From NCBI RefSeq assembly GCF_003946915.1, contig NZ_RPOC01000017.1, positions 38,459-102,458 of the forward strand: a stretch of DNA of 64,000 bases, in the 5' to 3' direction. The stretch is from Flavobacterium ustbae (GTDB taxonomy: Bacteria > Bacteroidota > Bacteroidia > Flavobacteriales > Flavobacteriaceae). Position 1 is the first letter of the stretch. Each line of letters starts with the position of its first letter. The position numbers were made by a program, and so were the translations under genes. Below are positions 50,031 through 58,891 of this stretch, one piece after another. The notes below the pieces were generated by a model, which saw only the letters and a program-made list of their open reading frames with translations, ran no database searches and was not told the origin of the DNA.

Positions 50031-51386
50031 TTATGATTTTATATTGATGTCGTCTACGTCTTTTACTTTATAAACCAAAGCAGCAGCAATTAAAAAGCTG
50101 ACACCGCTGGTAATTAAAGCATAAATTGCATCGCCATTGTAGAGATATTTTACAATTGGACCGCCAATAAGTGCGTTTACAATTTGCGGAATAACGACAA
50201 AGAAATTGAAGATTCCCATGTAAACACCCATTTTTTTAGGCGTAATAGATCCTGCAAGAATTGCGTATGGCATTGCCAGAATACTTGCCCAAGCCACACC
50301 AATTAAAACCATCGGAAGTACAACCCAGTCTTCATTAGGCATAAAATAAATTGAAATTAATCCGATTCCTCCAATGACTAAAGAGAGAGAATGTGTTGAT
50401 TTTCGTCCGATTTTTTTAGCGATATACGGCAAAAAGAACAGTGCAATAATTGCCGAAACTAAATTGTAAACACCAAATAGTATTCCGACCCAGTCGCCGG
50501 CATCTTGATATTGCTGACTTGAAGTGTCGCTTAGTGGCAGACCGTAAATGTGATGTGCAATTGCTGGAGTGGTAAAAACCCACATTCCGAACAGACCAAA
50601 CCATGAAAAAAACTGCACCCAGCTAAGCTGACGCATTGTAGTTGGCATTTTTGCAAAATCAGTAAAAATGTCTGTAAGTTTTGATTTTTCTTCTTCTTTG
50701 ACTTCTTCCTCGTTTTGAGGATCTTCAAATTGGGCTAATTCTTGTGGAGAATATTCTTTAGTTGAAAATAAAGTCACTAAGATTGAACCGATTAAAACGG
50801 CTGCACCAATAATGAAAGATAAAGTTAAGTTTAAAGGTACACTTCCAGGAACTGAACTGTTTGATACTCCAAAATACTTAGTTAAGATGTAAGGAAGTGC
50901 AGAACCAATTACGGCTCCAAAACCGATTAAAGAAGTCTGAATACTAAAACCCGCAGTACGCTGATCTGTTCTTAAATTATCTCCAACCAAAGCACGGAAA
51001 GGTTCCATGGCGATGTTAAAAGAGGCATCCATAATCATTAACATTCCGGCTCCAACCCATAAAGCAGGTAAAATTGAAATGAAAATATTGGCTTGTGGCA
51101 TTAAAATTAATCCTACCGAAGCCAAAATAGCACCCACCAAAAAGAAAGGCTTTCGTCTTCCGAATCTTCCCCAGGTTTTATCGCTATAATGACCAATAAT
51201 AGGCTGCACTATTAATCCCATTAGGGGAGCAATAATCCAGAACCACGAAAGTTCATGTACGTCGGCACCAAAAATTTGAAGAATTCTGCTGGCATTTGCA
51301 TTCTGAAGAGCAAACCCCATTTGTATTCCTAAGAAACCGAAACTCATGTTCCAAATTTCCCAGAAACTTAATTTACGCTTTTCCAT
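50031..51386 (-). CDS. MFS sugar transporter, maltose/SLC45 type
   Basis: A 451-residue inner-membrane protein with about 12 transmembrane segments. The start LSFWEIWNMSFGFLGIQMGFALQNANASRIL and the loop HYSDKTWGRFGRRKPFFLVGA (about residues 65-86) are typical of the SLC45/GPH-like sugar symporters seen in Bacteroidota starch loci. An acidic loop (about 215-235, EDPQNEEEVKEEEKSK) separates the two halves. It likely carries maltose or short maltodextrins with protons into the cytoplasm, for GH65. It is the first gene of the transport/phosphorolysis operon. Confidence 0.88.
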   Translation of the reverse strand: MEKRKLSFWEIWNMSFGFLGIQMGFALQNANASRILQIFGADVHELSWFWIIAPLMGLIVQPIIGHYSDKTWGRFGRRKPFFLVGAILASVGLILMPQANIFISILPALWVGAGMLMIMDASFNIAMEPFRALVGDNLRTDQRTAGFSIQTSLIGFGAVIGSALPYILTKYFGVSNSSVPGSVPLNLTLSFIIGAAVLIGSILVTLFSTKEYSPQELAQFEDPQNEEEVKEEEKSKLTDIFTDFAKMPTTMRQLSWVQFFSWFGLFGMWVFTTPAIAHHIYGLPLSDTSSQQYQDAGDWVGILFGVYNLVSAIIALFFLPYIAKKIGRKSTHSLSLVIGGIGLISIYFMPNEDWVVLPMVLIGVAWASILAMPYAILAGSITPKKMGVYMGIFNFFVVIPQIVNALIGGPIVKYLYNGDAIYALITSGVSFLIAAALVYKVKDVDDINIKS

Positions 51387-51410
51387 TATCGTAATTGTGA
51401 AAAATTATAC

Positions 51411-51429
51411 GATAAGCGCTTTGCTTATC
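51411..51429. promoter_or_regulatory. Palindrome upstream of the maltose transporter gene
   Basis: GATAAGC-GCTTT-GCTTATC is a perfect 7-bp-arm dyad 25 bases before the MFS start codon. It could be an operator for the adjacent LacI-type regulator or an mRNA-leader hairpin. Neither is proven. Confidence 0.4.
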
Positions 51430-51510
51430 AAAACTTACTGTTTTTTCGAAGTAAAAGTAAAAGCCTTGACGGGCGTAAAAGTATAAATTATTTTTTTATT
51501 TATGCTAATA

Positions 51511-51539
51511 AAAAAGCCATAAATGTTTTTTATGGCTTT
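51511..51539 (-). terminator. Terminator of the LacI-type regulator gene
   Basis: On the minus strand AAAGCCATAAA and TTTATGGCTTT form a stem followed by T residues, about 24 bases after the regulator's stop codon. It separates the regulator from the transporter operon. Confidence 0.85.
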
Positions 51540-51562
51540 GGAATAGGTTGATTTTAAGAAAA

Positions 51563-52594
51563 TTAGTCAGTAGATTCTCTTTTTATAAGGTGTGTTTCTA
51601 TAACTTCTGTAGTGTAATTTTCGGTATGTTCTTCATCGTCATCTTCTTCGGCCTCGAGTCTTTCAATCAGCATTTTGGCTGCTTTATTTCCCATTTTTTC
51701 ACCACTTTGGCTAACAGTTGTAATAGTTGGAGTAGAGTATTTTGAAATAATTCCGTCAGTAAACGCAATTACGGCCAAATCTTCAGGGACTTTTAATCCC
51801 ATTTTGTTGGCTGTTTTGATAATTGTTACGGCAAAAAGCTCATTTACAGCAAAAACAGCGTCGAAAGCTCTTTCGTGTAAAAGCTGACTGATCGTTATTT
51901 CGCAAGTTTCTACATCTTCAATTTTGATAATTAAATCTTCATTAAACGGTAATCCATTGTCGAGTAAAGCTTTTTCGTAACCATCTGTTCTAAGTTTTCC
52001 AACACTTACATAATCGACTGTAGTTACTAGAGCGATCTTCTTGCGTCCATTGTCAATTAAACTCTGAACTGCCTCATAGGCAGCAGATTTATCGTCAATA
52101 ATTACTTTATCGCATAAAATATCGTTGGTAACACGGTCGAACATAACCACCGGCATTCCCTGATTGATTACTTCGGTGATATGATGAAAATCGCCTTTAT
52201 ATTGCGTTTCTTTAGAAAGAGACATGATAAAACCATCTATACTTCCATTGGCCAGCATTTCCATATTTAGAACTTCCTTGTCAAAAGAATCGTCTGATAC
52301 ACAGATTACTACGCTGTAGCCGTATTCGTTTGCTACCTGTTCTACTCCGTTGATGACGGTAGAGAAAAAATAATGTACAATTTCTGGAATAATAATACCA
52401 ATACTCTTGGTTTTTCGGTTTTTTAAACTTAGGGCAATATTGTTGGGCTTGTAGTTGTAAAACTTCGCAAAAGCCTGAACTTTTAGCCGTGTTTCTTCTC
52501 CAATTTCAAGACTGTTTCTAAGTGATTTTGAGACAGTTGAGATAGACACGTCAAGTTCTTTTGCAATCTGTTTTAGAGTTATTTTACGTTTCAT
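51563..52594 (-). CDS. LacI-family transcriptional regulator of the starch locus
   Basis: A 343-residue regulator. The N-terminal helix-turn-helix and hinge (residues 4-60: TLKQIAKELDVSISTVSKSL, then YKPNNIALSLKNRKT) are of the LacI/GalR type. The periplasmic-binding-protein-like sensor domain covers 62-320 (SIGIIIPEIVHYFFSTVING, LVTTVDYVSVGKLRTDGYEKAL, GVPEDLAVIAFTDG-type end). An acidic stretch EAEEDDDEEHTE lies near the C-terminus. It is divergent from susC and is the probable regulator of both arms, with a maltodextrin-type effector. This replaces the SusR-type regulator known from Bacteroides. Confidence 0.9.
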   Translation of the reverse strand: MKRKITLKQIAKELDVSISTVSKSLRNSLEIGEETRLKVQAFAKFYNYKPNNIALSLKNRKTKSIGIIIPEIVHYFFSTVINGVEQVANEYGYSVVICVSDDSFDKEVLNMEMLANGSIDGFIMSLSKETQYKGDFHHITEVINQGMPVVMFDRVTNDILCDKVIIDDKSAAYEAVQSLIDNGRKKIALVTTVDYVSVGKLRTDGYEKALLDNGLPFNEDLIIKIEDVETCEITISQLLHERAFDAVFAVNELFAVTIIKTANKMGLKVPEDLAVIAFTDGIISKYSTPTITTVSQSGEKMGNKAAKMLIERLEAEEDDDEEHTENYTTEVIETHLIKRESTD

Positions 52595-52703
52595 ATTATT
52601 ATGTGAAAAAAATCTAATTAATAATAAAGGTATCTAATATTTTTAGAATTGATAATTTTTGACTGAAAAGATTACAAAATGTAGAAAGTTTTCAACACTA
52701 CCA

Positions 52704-52716
52704 CGTTTTCGTAACG
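52704..52716. promoter_or_regulatory. Weak candidate LacI operator
   Basis: CGTT-TTCGT-AACG has only 4-bp symmetric arms with a CG near its centre, as LacI-family sites often have. It lies about 20 bases upstream of the susC -33 element. Support is weak. Confidence 0.25.
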
Positions 52717-52734
52717 CAATAAAAAAAGTGTCTG

Positions 52735-52764
52735 GTTGTTCATGTTAATAAATTGATAATTTTG
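52735..52764 (+). promoter_or_regulatory. Promoter of the susC arm
   Basis: GTTG at 52735-52738, an 18-bp spacer and TAATTTTG at 52757-52764 fit the Bacteroidota promoter. The leader to the susC ATG at 52832 would be about 62 nt. Confidence 0.65.
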
Positions 52765-52831
52765 GGATTCGAAGTAAAATTAAAAACTTAACTAACGTTC
52801 AAAAACTCAAAAACTAATTTAAACAAAAAGT

Positions 52832-55813
52832 ATGAAAACAATTTACAAAAAGTTGTTATTTTTATTCCTATTGTTGCCTTTTACAGTGTTGGCTCAGAAC
52901 ACTTTAAAAGGGACTGTTGTTGATAAAGCAACAGGTCAGCCAATACCTGGGGTAAATGTAAATGTACAAGGTGCTCCAAACGGTGCATCAACTGGATTTG
53001 ATGGTAATTACCAACTATCAAATGTTAAAAATGGAAGTAAAATCGTTATTTCTTTTATTGGATATAAAACGCAAACGATTGATTTTACTGGACAGAACCC
53101 ATTAAATGTTTCTTTGGAAGAAGATACAAATCAACTTCAAGAAGTTGTAGTACAAGTAGGTTATGGTACTGTTAAGAAAAAAGATGCGACAGGATCTGTA
53201 TCTCAAATTTCTGCCAAAGAATTTAATAAAGGTATCAACGTTACTCCAGAGTCATTAATTGGCGGGCGTATTGCCGGTGTAAATGTTGTTGGAGGAGGTG
53301 CTCCAGGTGCAAAAGCAGATATTAGAATTCGTGGAGGATCTTCACTAAGTGCTTCAAACGATCCGTTGATTATCTTAGACGGACTTCCGTTGAGCAATGC
53401 GGTTCCTAGTGGTGCTACAAGTATATTATCTACAATTGACCCAAATGATATTGAGTCTTTTACAGTTCTTAAAGATGCTTCTGCGGCGGCTATTTACGGT
53501 TCTCGTGCAGCAAATGGTGTAATTGTAATTACTACCAAAAAAGGAACTAAAGGAGGCGTAAAAGTTAATTTCAGCTCTCAAGTTGGTATTAATACAGTTG
53601 CTAATACTGTTGATGTTTTAAGTACAGAACAATTTCGTAATTTAGTGAATACGTTAGGGAATGATGCTCAAAAAGCAACAATGGGTACTGCAAGTACAAA
53701 CTGGCAAGATGAAATTTTCCATACTGCATTGACAACAAATAATAATATTTCTGTAAGTGGTTCTTTATTCAATAAATTACCAGTTCGTTTATCTGTTGGA
53801 AATGTTGATAATCCTGGAATCTTAAGAAATACTTCTTTTGAAAGAACAACGACATCGATATCGTTAAACCCTGTTTTATTTGACAATCACTTAAAAATTG
53901 ATATTAGCGGAAACTTATCTTTCAGTAAAAATCAATTTCAGGATGAGAATGCAGTTATTGGATCCGCAATTAGTTTTGATCCTACACAATCTCCTTATCA
54001 AGCAGGTTCTCGTTATGGAGGATATTTTGAATGGTTGGAGCCAAACGGAAACATAGCATTATTACCTGCTAAAAATCCTGTAGCGAGGTTAAACCAAGAA
54101 GATAAAAGATCTAAATCCACAAGAAAGTGGGGTAACATTAGTCTAGATTATAAATTTCACTTCTTTGAAGATTTAAGAGTTGTAGCTGAAGCGGGAATCG
54201 ATAGATTTGACAGTAGCGGATACAACAGACAAAGCACAGAAAGTATTTTAGGATTTCAACCTGTTCCTTTTACATCTGCTGGTTATGTGAATTTAGGGAA
54301 TTATGATACTTATACAGATGATCTTCAAAATAAAAACTTAAATACTTATTTTGTATATAGCAAAAATTTAGGAAAACTTAAATTGGATGCTACGGCTGGA
54401 TATAACTATCAGTTGTTTCAAAAAGAAAAATACCAATCTGGAGCGCTTACACAGCCTGTTGAAACTAGAAATGAAGATGTTATCACTGATCCAGATATTA
54501 ATTTACAATCTTTCTTTGGTCGTTTAAACCTAGGTTGGGATAGTAGATATTTGCTGACATTAAATTATAGAAGAGATGGAACTTCTCGTTTTTCTGAAGA
54601 AAACAGATGGGGTAACTTCATGGGAGGTGCTTTTGCATGGAATATTGCTGAGGAGTCTTTCTTAAAAGATAACGAAACGCTTTCTAGTTTAAAATTAAGA
54701 GTTGGTTATGGTACTACTGGTCAGCAGGATATTTCTGCTCAGTATGATTATTTAAGAAGAGTTACATTAGGGACAATTAGTACTCAATACGTATTTAACG
54801 GTGTTGTTTACAGAACTGCAAGACCAGAAGGTTACAACCAAAACATTAAATGGGAAGAATTAGCAGAGATGAACGTTGGTGTTGATTTCGGATTCTTAAA
54901 TGATAGAATTACAGGATCTGTAAACTATTTCGATAAAAAATCTACAGATTTATTAGCTGATGTATTAGTTCCAGATGGAGCAAACTTAAGAAACCAAGGA
55001 TTTAACAATATTGGTAATTTGAGAACAAAAGGACTAGAGTTCAGTTTACAATCTGACGTTGTTAAAAATGATAATTTAACTTGGAATGTTGCTGTTAATG
55101 CTACTTATTTAGATCAAAAAATTGAAAGTTTAGGTCAAACTGTTGAAGGTTTCCAAGGATATGAAGTAGGAGATAACATTCAAGGAGGAAATGGAAATAA
55201 AATATTAATTAATACAGTTGGATATGCTCCAAACTCATTCTTTGTGTATGAGCAATTGTACGATGCTAATAAAAAACCAATTGCAGGTGCTTATGTAGAC
55301 AGAAACGGAGATGGTAAAATTGATGCTTCTGATCGTTACAGATATAAAAAACCAACAGCAGATTATACGTTTGGTTTATTCTCAACTTTAAACTACAAAA
55401 AGTTTGATTTTACAATGAACTGGAGAGCTAGTTTAGGAAATTACATTTTTGATAACGTAAATTCTAACTTAGGATACTCAGATCAGGCTCTAAGAAGAGA
55501 TAATGATTTGTCAAACCTTAGTTCAGATTATTTAAACACAGGTTTCAAATTTGAAGATAATGGTACACAGCGTTATTTATCTAATTACTACATTAAAGAT
55601 GCTTCTTTCATTAAATTAGATAACATAACTGTAGGATATACATTAGACAAATCTTTATTAAAAGCGGCTTCTTTAAGATTCTCAGCTGGTGTTCAAAACG
55701 TTTTTGTACTTACAAAATATGATGGATTGGATCCGGAGAAATTCAACGGAATTGATGGTAACGTTTACCCTAGAGCAAGAACATTCTTGTTTGGAGTAAA
55801 TGCAAGTTTCTAA
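52832..55813 (+). CDS. susC: SusC-like TonB-dependent transporter
   Basis: A 993-residue outer-membrane transporter. The signal peptide (1-22, ending LAQ) is followed by the carboxypeptidase-like domain (about 24-100, TLKGTVVDKATGQPIPGVNV), a SusC-type plug (VVQVGYGTVKKKDATGSVSQ near 108-127, then IRIRGGSSLSASNDPLIILDG) and the barrel. The C-terminal aromatic residue ends RTFLFGVNASF. With SusD it forms the lid-and-channel complex importing maltodextrins, energised by TonB. The SusD gene follows. Confidence 0.95.
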   Translation: MKTIYKKLLFLFLLLPFTVLAQNTLKGTVVDKATGQPIPGVNVNVQGAPNGASTGFDGNYQLSNVKNGSKIVISFIGYKTQTIDFTGQNPLNVSLEEDTNQLQEVVVQVGYGTVKKKDATGSVSQISAKEFNKGINVTPESLIGGRIAGVNVVGGGAPGAKADIRIRGGSSLSASNDPLIILDGLPLSNAVPSGATSILSTIDPNDIESFTVLKDASAAAIYGSRAANGVIVITTKKGTKGGVKVNFSSQVGINTVANTVDVLSTEQFRNLVNTLGNDAQKATMGTASTNWQDEIFHTALTTNNNISVSGSLFNKLPVRLSVGNVDNPGILRNTSFERTTTSISLNPVLFDNHLKIDISGNLSFSKNQFQDENAVIGSAISFDPTQSPYQAGSRYGGYFEWLEPNGNIALLPAKNPVARLNQEDKRSKSTRKWGNISLDYKFHFFEDLRVVAEAGIDRFDSSGYNRQSTESILGFQPVPFTSAGYVNLGNYDTYTDDLQNKNLNTYFVYSKNLGKLKLDATAGYNYQLFQKEKYQSGALTQPVETRNEDVITDPDINLQSFFGRLNLGWDSRYLLTLNYRRDGTSRFSEENRWGNFMGGAFAWNIAEESFLKDNETLSSLKLRVGYGTTGQQDISAQYDYLRRVTLGTISTQYVFNGVVYRTARPEGYNQNIKWEELAEMNVGVDFGFLNDRITGSVNYFDKKSTDLLADVLVPDGANLRNQGFNNIGNLRTKGLEFSLQSDVVKNDNLTWNVAVNATYLDQKIESLGQTVEGFQGYEVGDNIQGGNGNKILINTVGYAPNSFFVYEQLYDANKKPIAGAYVDRNGDGKIDASDRYRYKKPTADYTFGLFSTLNYKKFDFTMNWRASLGNYIFDNVNSNLGYSDQALRRDNDLSNLSSDYLNTGFKFEDNGTQRYLSNYYIKDASFIKLDNITVGYTLDKSLLKAASLRFSAGVQNVFVLTKYDGLDPEKFNGIDGNVYPRARTFLFGVNASF

Positions 55814-55847
55814 AAGTACATTGAAAAACAATTTTAAAACATACAAA

Positions 55848-57689
55848 ATGAAAATATCATTTAAATATATATCTTATTTTTTCCTATTCATTTTAGGAAT
55901 TAGTATGACGTTGACTTCGTGTACAGACGATTTAAACGTGACCCCTAAGGATGATGATGAGTTTTTATCAGAAACCTTTTTCCAAGATCCTGAATCTTAT
56001 AAACAAGTATTAGCAAAATTATATGCTGGATTGTATGTAGGAGGTAATGATGGTGATGGACAAGCTGATATTGCGGGTCTAAGTGGAGATTTTAGTAGTT
56101 ACCTGCGTTTACTTTTCGTAACTCAGGAATTTACAACAGACGAAGCTATTATTGCTTGGGCAGATGGTACTTTGCCAACATTAAATGCGCAGACATGGTC
56201 TCCTGTTAATGAGTTTTTATACGGAACTTATTCTAGAGCTTCTTACCATATTAGTTTGGCAAATGAGTTTTTAAGACAAACAACAGAAGATAAATTAGAT
56301 AGCAGAGGAGTTGATGCTAATTTAAAAGCTGAAATTGCAACTTTTAGAGCAGAAGCACGTTTTTTAAGAGCTTTTTCTTATGTGAATTTAATGGACTTGT
56401 TTGGTAATGTGCCAATTACTACAGAAGCAGATCCAGTAGGATTTTTCTATCCAGAACAAAAAACAAGAGCAGAAGTTTTTGCTTTTGTAGAGTCTGAATT
56501 AAAAGATTTAGATAATAGTTTGAAAACTGCAAAATCAAATGAATACGGAAGAATTGATAAAGTGGCGGCTAAATTTTTATTAGCTCAAATTTATTTAAAT
56601 TCAAAAGTTTATACTGGCACAGAAAGAAATAACGAGGCTGCAACATTGTGTGCCGAAGTTATCAGCTCAGGATATACATTTGCAGAAGTTCCTTACCGTC
56701 ACTTGTTTTCTGCGAATAATGATAGAAACGGTGCTCAGTCAGAATTTATTTTCCCAATCATCAGTGACGGAAATGCAATTAGAGCAACTGGTGGTGGAAT
56801 GAGTTTTATTTTACATGCTTCTATTGGAGGAAGTATCGATGCTGCTCAGCAAGGTATGGATGGTGGATGGCAGGGAATCAGAACACGCAAAGAGTTTATT
56901 GCTAGTTTTGGTACTCCTACAGGTTCATTTGACTTCTATCAGACAAAAAGCAAAAACTTGGCAAACAACACAGGTATCTTAGTTAATAAAGATGGATTGG
57001 CTTTCGATTCAAGCGATAAAAATGAAAAAGATACAGGTTATAACGCTAATAACACTTATTTGTTTAACCTTGTAACGGGTGCAATTACTTTAAACGGTGT
57101 TGCGGTTGCGGCTCCAACTGGTTTTACAAATGCTCCGGTATCTTTGGGTAAACAGCAAGTTTGGAGAGACAAACGTTTATATGCTTATACTCCGGGACAA
57201 GCTTTAGATATTGCTAATACATCAACATTTACAGATGGTTATGCATTAACAAAATTTACAAATGTTAATTCTGATGGTTCAGCTGCTCAAAGAGCAGATA
57301 TTCCTGATACTGATTTTCCTATGTTTAGAGTTACAGATGCTTACTTGATGTATGCTGAAGCAACTGTAAGAGGTGCATCATCTGGAAATATAGCTACAGC
57401 TGTTCAATATATTAACCAAATTAGAACAAGAGGAAATGCTCCAACAATTACAGCAGCAGATTTAACACTTGATTTTATTTTGGCTGAAAGAGGAAGAGAA
57501 TTATATTGGGAATGTAAAAGAAGAACTGATTTAATTCGTTTTGGTAAATTTACAGGAGGAGATAAAATCTGGCAATGGAAAGGTGGTGTTCAAGCAGGTA
57601 CTTCTACTGCATCTACAAGAGACCTTATGCCAATTCCTGCTAAAACAATTCAGGCAAATCCTACTTTGAAACAAAATCCGGGATATTAA
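55848..57689 (+). CDS. susD: SusD-like starch-binding lipoprotein
   Basis: A 613-residue lipoprotein. The frame runs back to 55800, but that ATG lies inside the end of susC; the ATG at 55848 places the signal peptide (MKISFKYISYFFLFILGISM) and lipobox TSC properly. The TPR-containing SusD fold is visible in LKAEIATFRAEARFLRAFSYVNLMDLFGNVP (about 165-195) and in the late RAEVFAFVESELKDL and ECKRRTDLIRFGKF. It should cap the SusC barrel and bind maltodextrin. Only 34 bases separate it from susC. Confidence 0.93.
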   Translation: MKISFKYISYFFLFILGISMTLTSCTDDLNVTPKDDDEFLSETFFQDPESYKQVLAKLYAGLYVGGNDGDGQADIAGLSGDFSSYLRLLFVTQEFTTDEAIIAWADGTLPTLNAQTWSPVNEFLYGTYSRASYHISLANEFLRQTTEDKLDSRGVDANLKAEIATFRAEARFLRAFSYVNLMDLFGNVPITTEADPVGFFYPEQKTRAEVFAFVESELKDLDNSLKTAKSNEYGRIDKVAAKFLLAQIYLNSKVYTGTERNNEAATLCAEVISSGYTFAEVPYRHLFSANNDRNGAQSEFIFPIISDGNAIRATGGGMSFILHASIGGSIDAAQQGMDGGWQGIRTRKEFIASFGTPTGSFDFYQTKSKNLANNTGILVNKDGLAFDSSDKNEKDTGYNANNTYLFNLVTGAITLNGVAVAAPTGFTNAPVSLGKQQVWRDKRLYAYTPGQALDIANTSTFTDGYALTKFTNVNSDGSAAQRADIPDTDFPMFRVTDAYLMYAEATVRGASSGNIATAVQYINQIRTRGNAPTITAADLTLDFILAERGRELYWECKRRTDLIRFGKFTGGDKIWQWKGGVQAGTSTASTRDLMPIPAKTIQANPTLKQNPGY

Positions 57690-57708
57690 TACCTAATAAA
57701 ATTGTAAA

Positions 57709-58806
57709 ATGAAAAATATATATAAAGTTTTAATCGCATTTATTGGCGTATTAACGGTGTCGTGTAATGCAGACGCTGTTGATGAAAGACCAGTTCTAGA
57801 CGTTGTTACAGCGCCTGAAATTACGGCACCGGCAACAGGACAAACGTATGTTTTGGAAGCTGATAAAGGAGCAGAAGTAGCTGCTAAATTCACATGGTCT
57901 GCTGCAAAATATTCGACTGTAGTAGCAGTAAATTATACTTTGTTGATTGATAAAAAAGGAGGTGATTTTTCTGCTGCAAAAACACTTGAAACAACTACTG
58001 CAAGCGTAACAGAAGTTTCTGTATTAGTTAGAGATCTAAATCAGGTTGCAATTGATCTTGGCGGAGTGCCAGACGTAGCGGCGGAATATGATGTTAAAAT
58101 TGTATCAAATGTTTCGGGGTCATTTAAACAAGTTTCTACAGGCTTAATAACTATTAGTGTTACGCCTTATTTAGGACGAGTTGATTATGAGTTTACAGAT
58201 TGGTATCTAATTGGTGCAGCTGTCGCTGGCGGATGGGATAATAATGTTGATACTCCACATCAGCCAATGTTCAGAGATGGAAAAGACGCAACTAAATATA
58301 AATTTACTGGATACTTTAAAGCTGGTAACTTTAAATTAATTTCTGAAAAAGGAAGCTGGGCTTCTCAGTTGGGTAGAGCCGACGATTCATCAATTGAAAT
58401 TAAAGACAATGCAGGAGAATTTACAATTCCTGCTGATGGATATTACACTTTAGAGTTTAATACTAAATCTTTAAAATATACATTAGAAGAATTTAAAGAT
58501 GCTGCTGCGATAGCAAAAACATATACAAGTGTTGATATCATCGGAAGCGTTTTTGATCCTACCTGGAGTACACCAGTTTTATTGGATCAGTCATCTTTCA
58601 ATAAGCATGTTTATTCAAAAGGACCAACTTCTTTAGGTGAGGGAGAGGCGAAATTTAGAGCAAACAATTCATGGGATGTTTCATGGGGTGGAAATACTGC
58701 TTTTTCAGGTGGAGGCACAGGAGATAATATACCAGTTGCTAAATCTACATATGTAATTTATTTCAATGATTTAGACGGAAGTTATTTGATGATTCCAAAT
58801 CAATAA
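57709..58806 (+). CDS. SusE/SusF-like starch-binding lipoprotein
   Basis: A 365-residue lipoprotein with lipobox VSC (cysteine near residue 20). The N-terminal Ig-like domain (VVTAPEITAPATGQTYVLEA, then AAKFTWSAAKYSTVVAVNYT) is the SusE N-terminal pattern. Two carbohydrate-binding repeats follow (FTDWYLIGAAVAGGWDNN and VDIIGSVFDPTWSTPVLL). It would hold starch on the cell surface and is not an enzyme. It starts 19 bases after susD. A terminator lies 20 bases after its end. Confidence 0.85.
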   Translation: MKNIYKVLIAFIGVLTVSCNADAVDERPVLDVVTAPEITAPATGQTYVLEADKGAEVAAKFTWSAAKYSTVVAVNYTLLIDKKGGDFSAAKTLETTTASVTEVSVLVRDLNQVAIDLGGVPDVAAEYDVKIVSNVSGSFKQVSTGLITISVTPYLGRVDYEFTDWYLIGAAVAGGWDNNVDTPHQPMFRDGKDATKYKFTGYFKAGNFKLISEKGSWASQLGRADDSSIEIKDNAGEFTIPADGYYTLEFNTKSLKYTLEEFKDAAAIAKTYTSVDIIGSVFDPTWSTPVLLDQSSFNKHVYSKGPTSLGEGEAKFRANNSWDVSWGGNTAFSGGGTGDNIPVAKSTYVIYFNDLDGSYLMIPNQ

Positions 58807-58827
58807 AAACTTCAGTTAATAACTGAA

Positions 58828-58856
58828 AAAGGGCTATCTCCAGATAGCCCTTTTTT
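58828..58856 (+). terminator. Terminator between susE and the T9SS amylase gene
   Basis: GGGCTATCT-CC-AGATAGCCC with six T residues follows susE, preceded by a second short hairpin at 58811-58827. The amylase gene starts 36 bases later with no visible TAnnTTTG box, so readthrough or processing probably sets its expression level relative to susCDE. Confidence 0.85.
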
Positions 58857-58891
58857 AATCAGACTAACTAATCAAAATAACCACACTGATT

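Noticed and set aside
55800..55847. Earlier ATG for susD overlapping the end of susC
   Set aside because: It would put 16 residues before a good lipoprotein signal peptide; the ATG at 55848 is the normal start.
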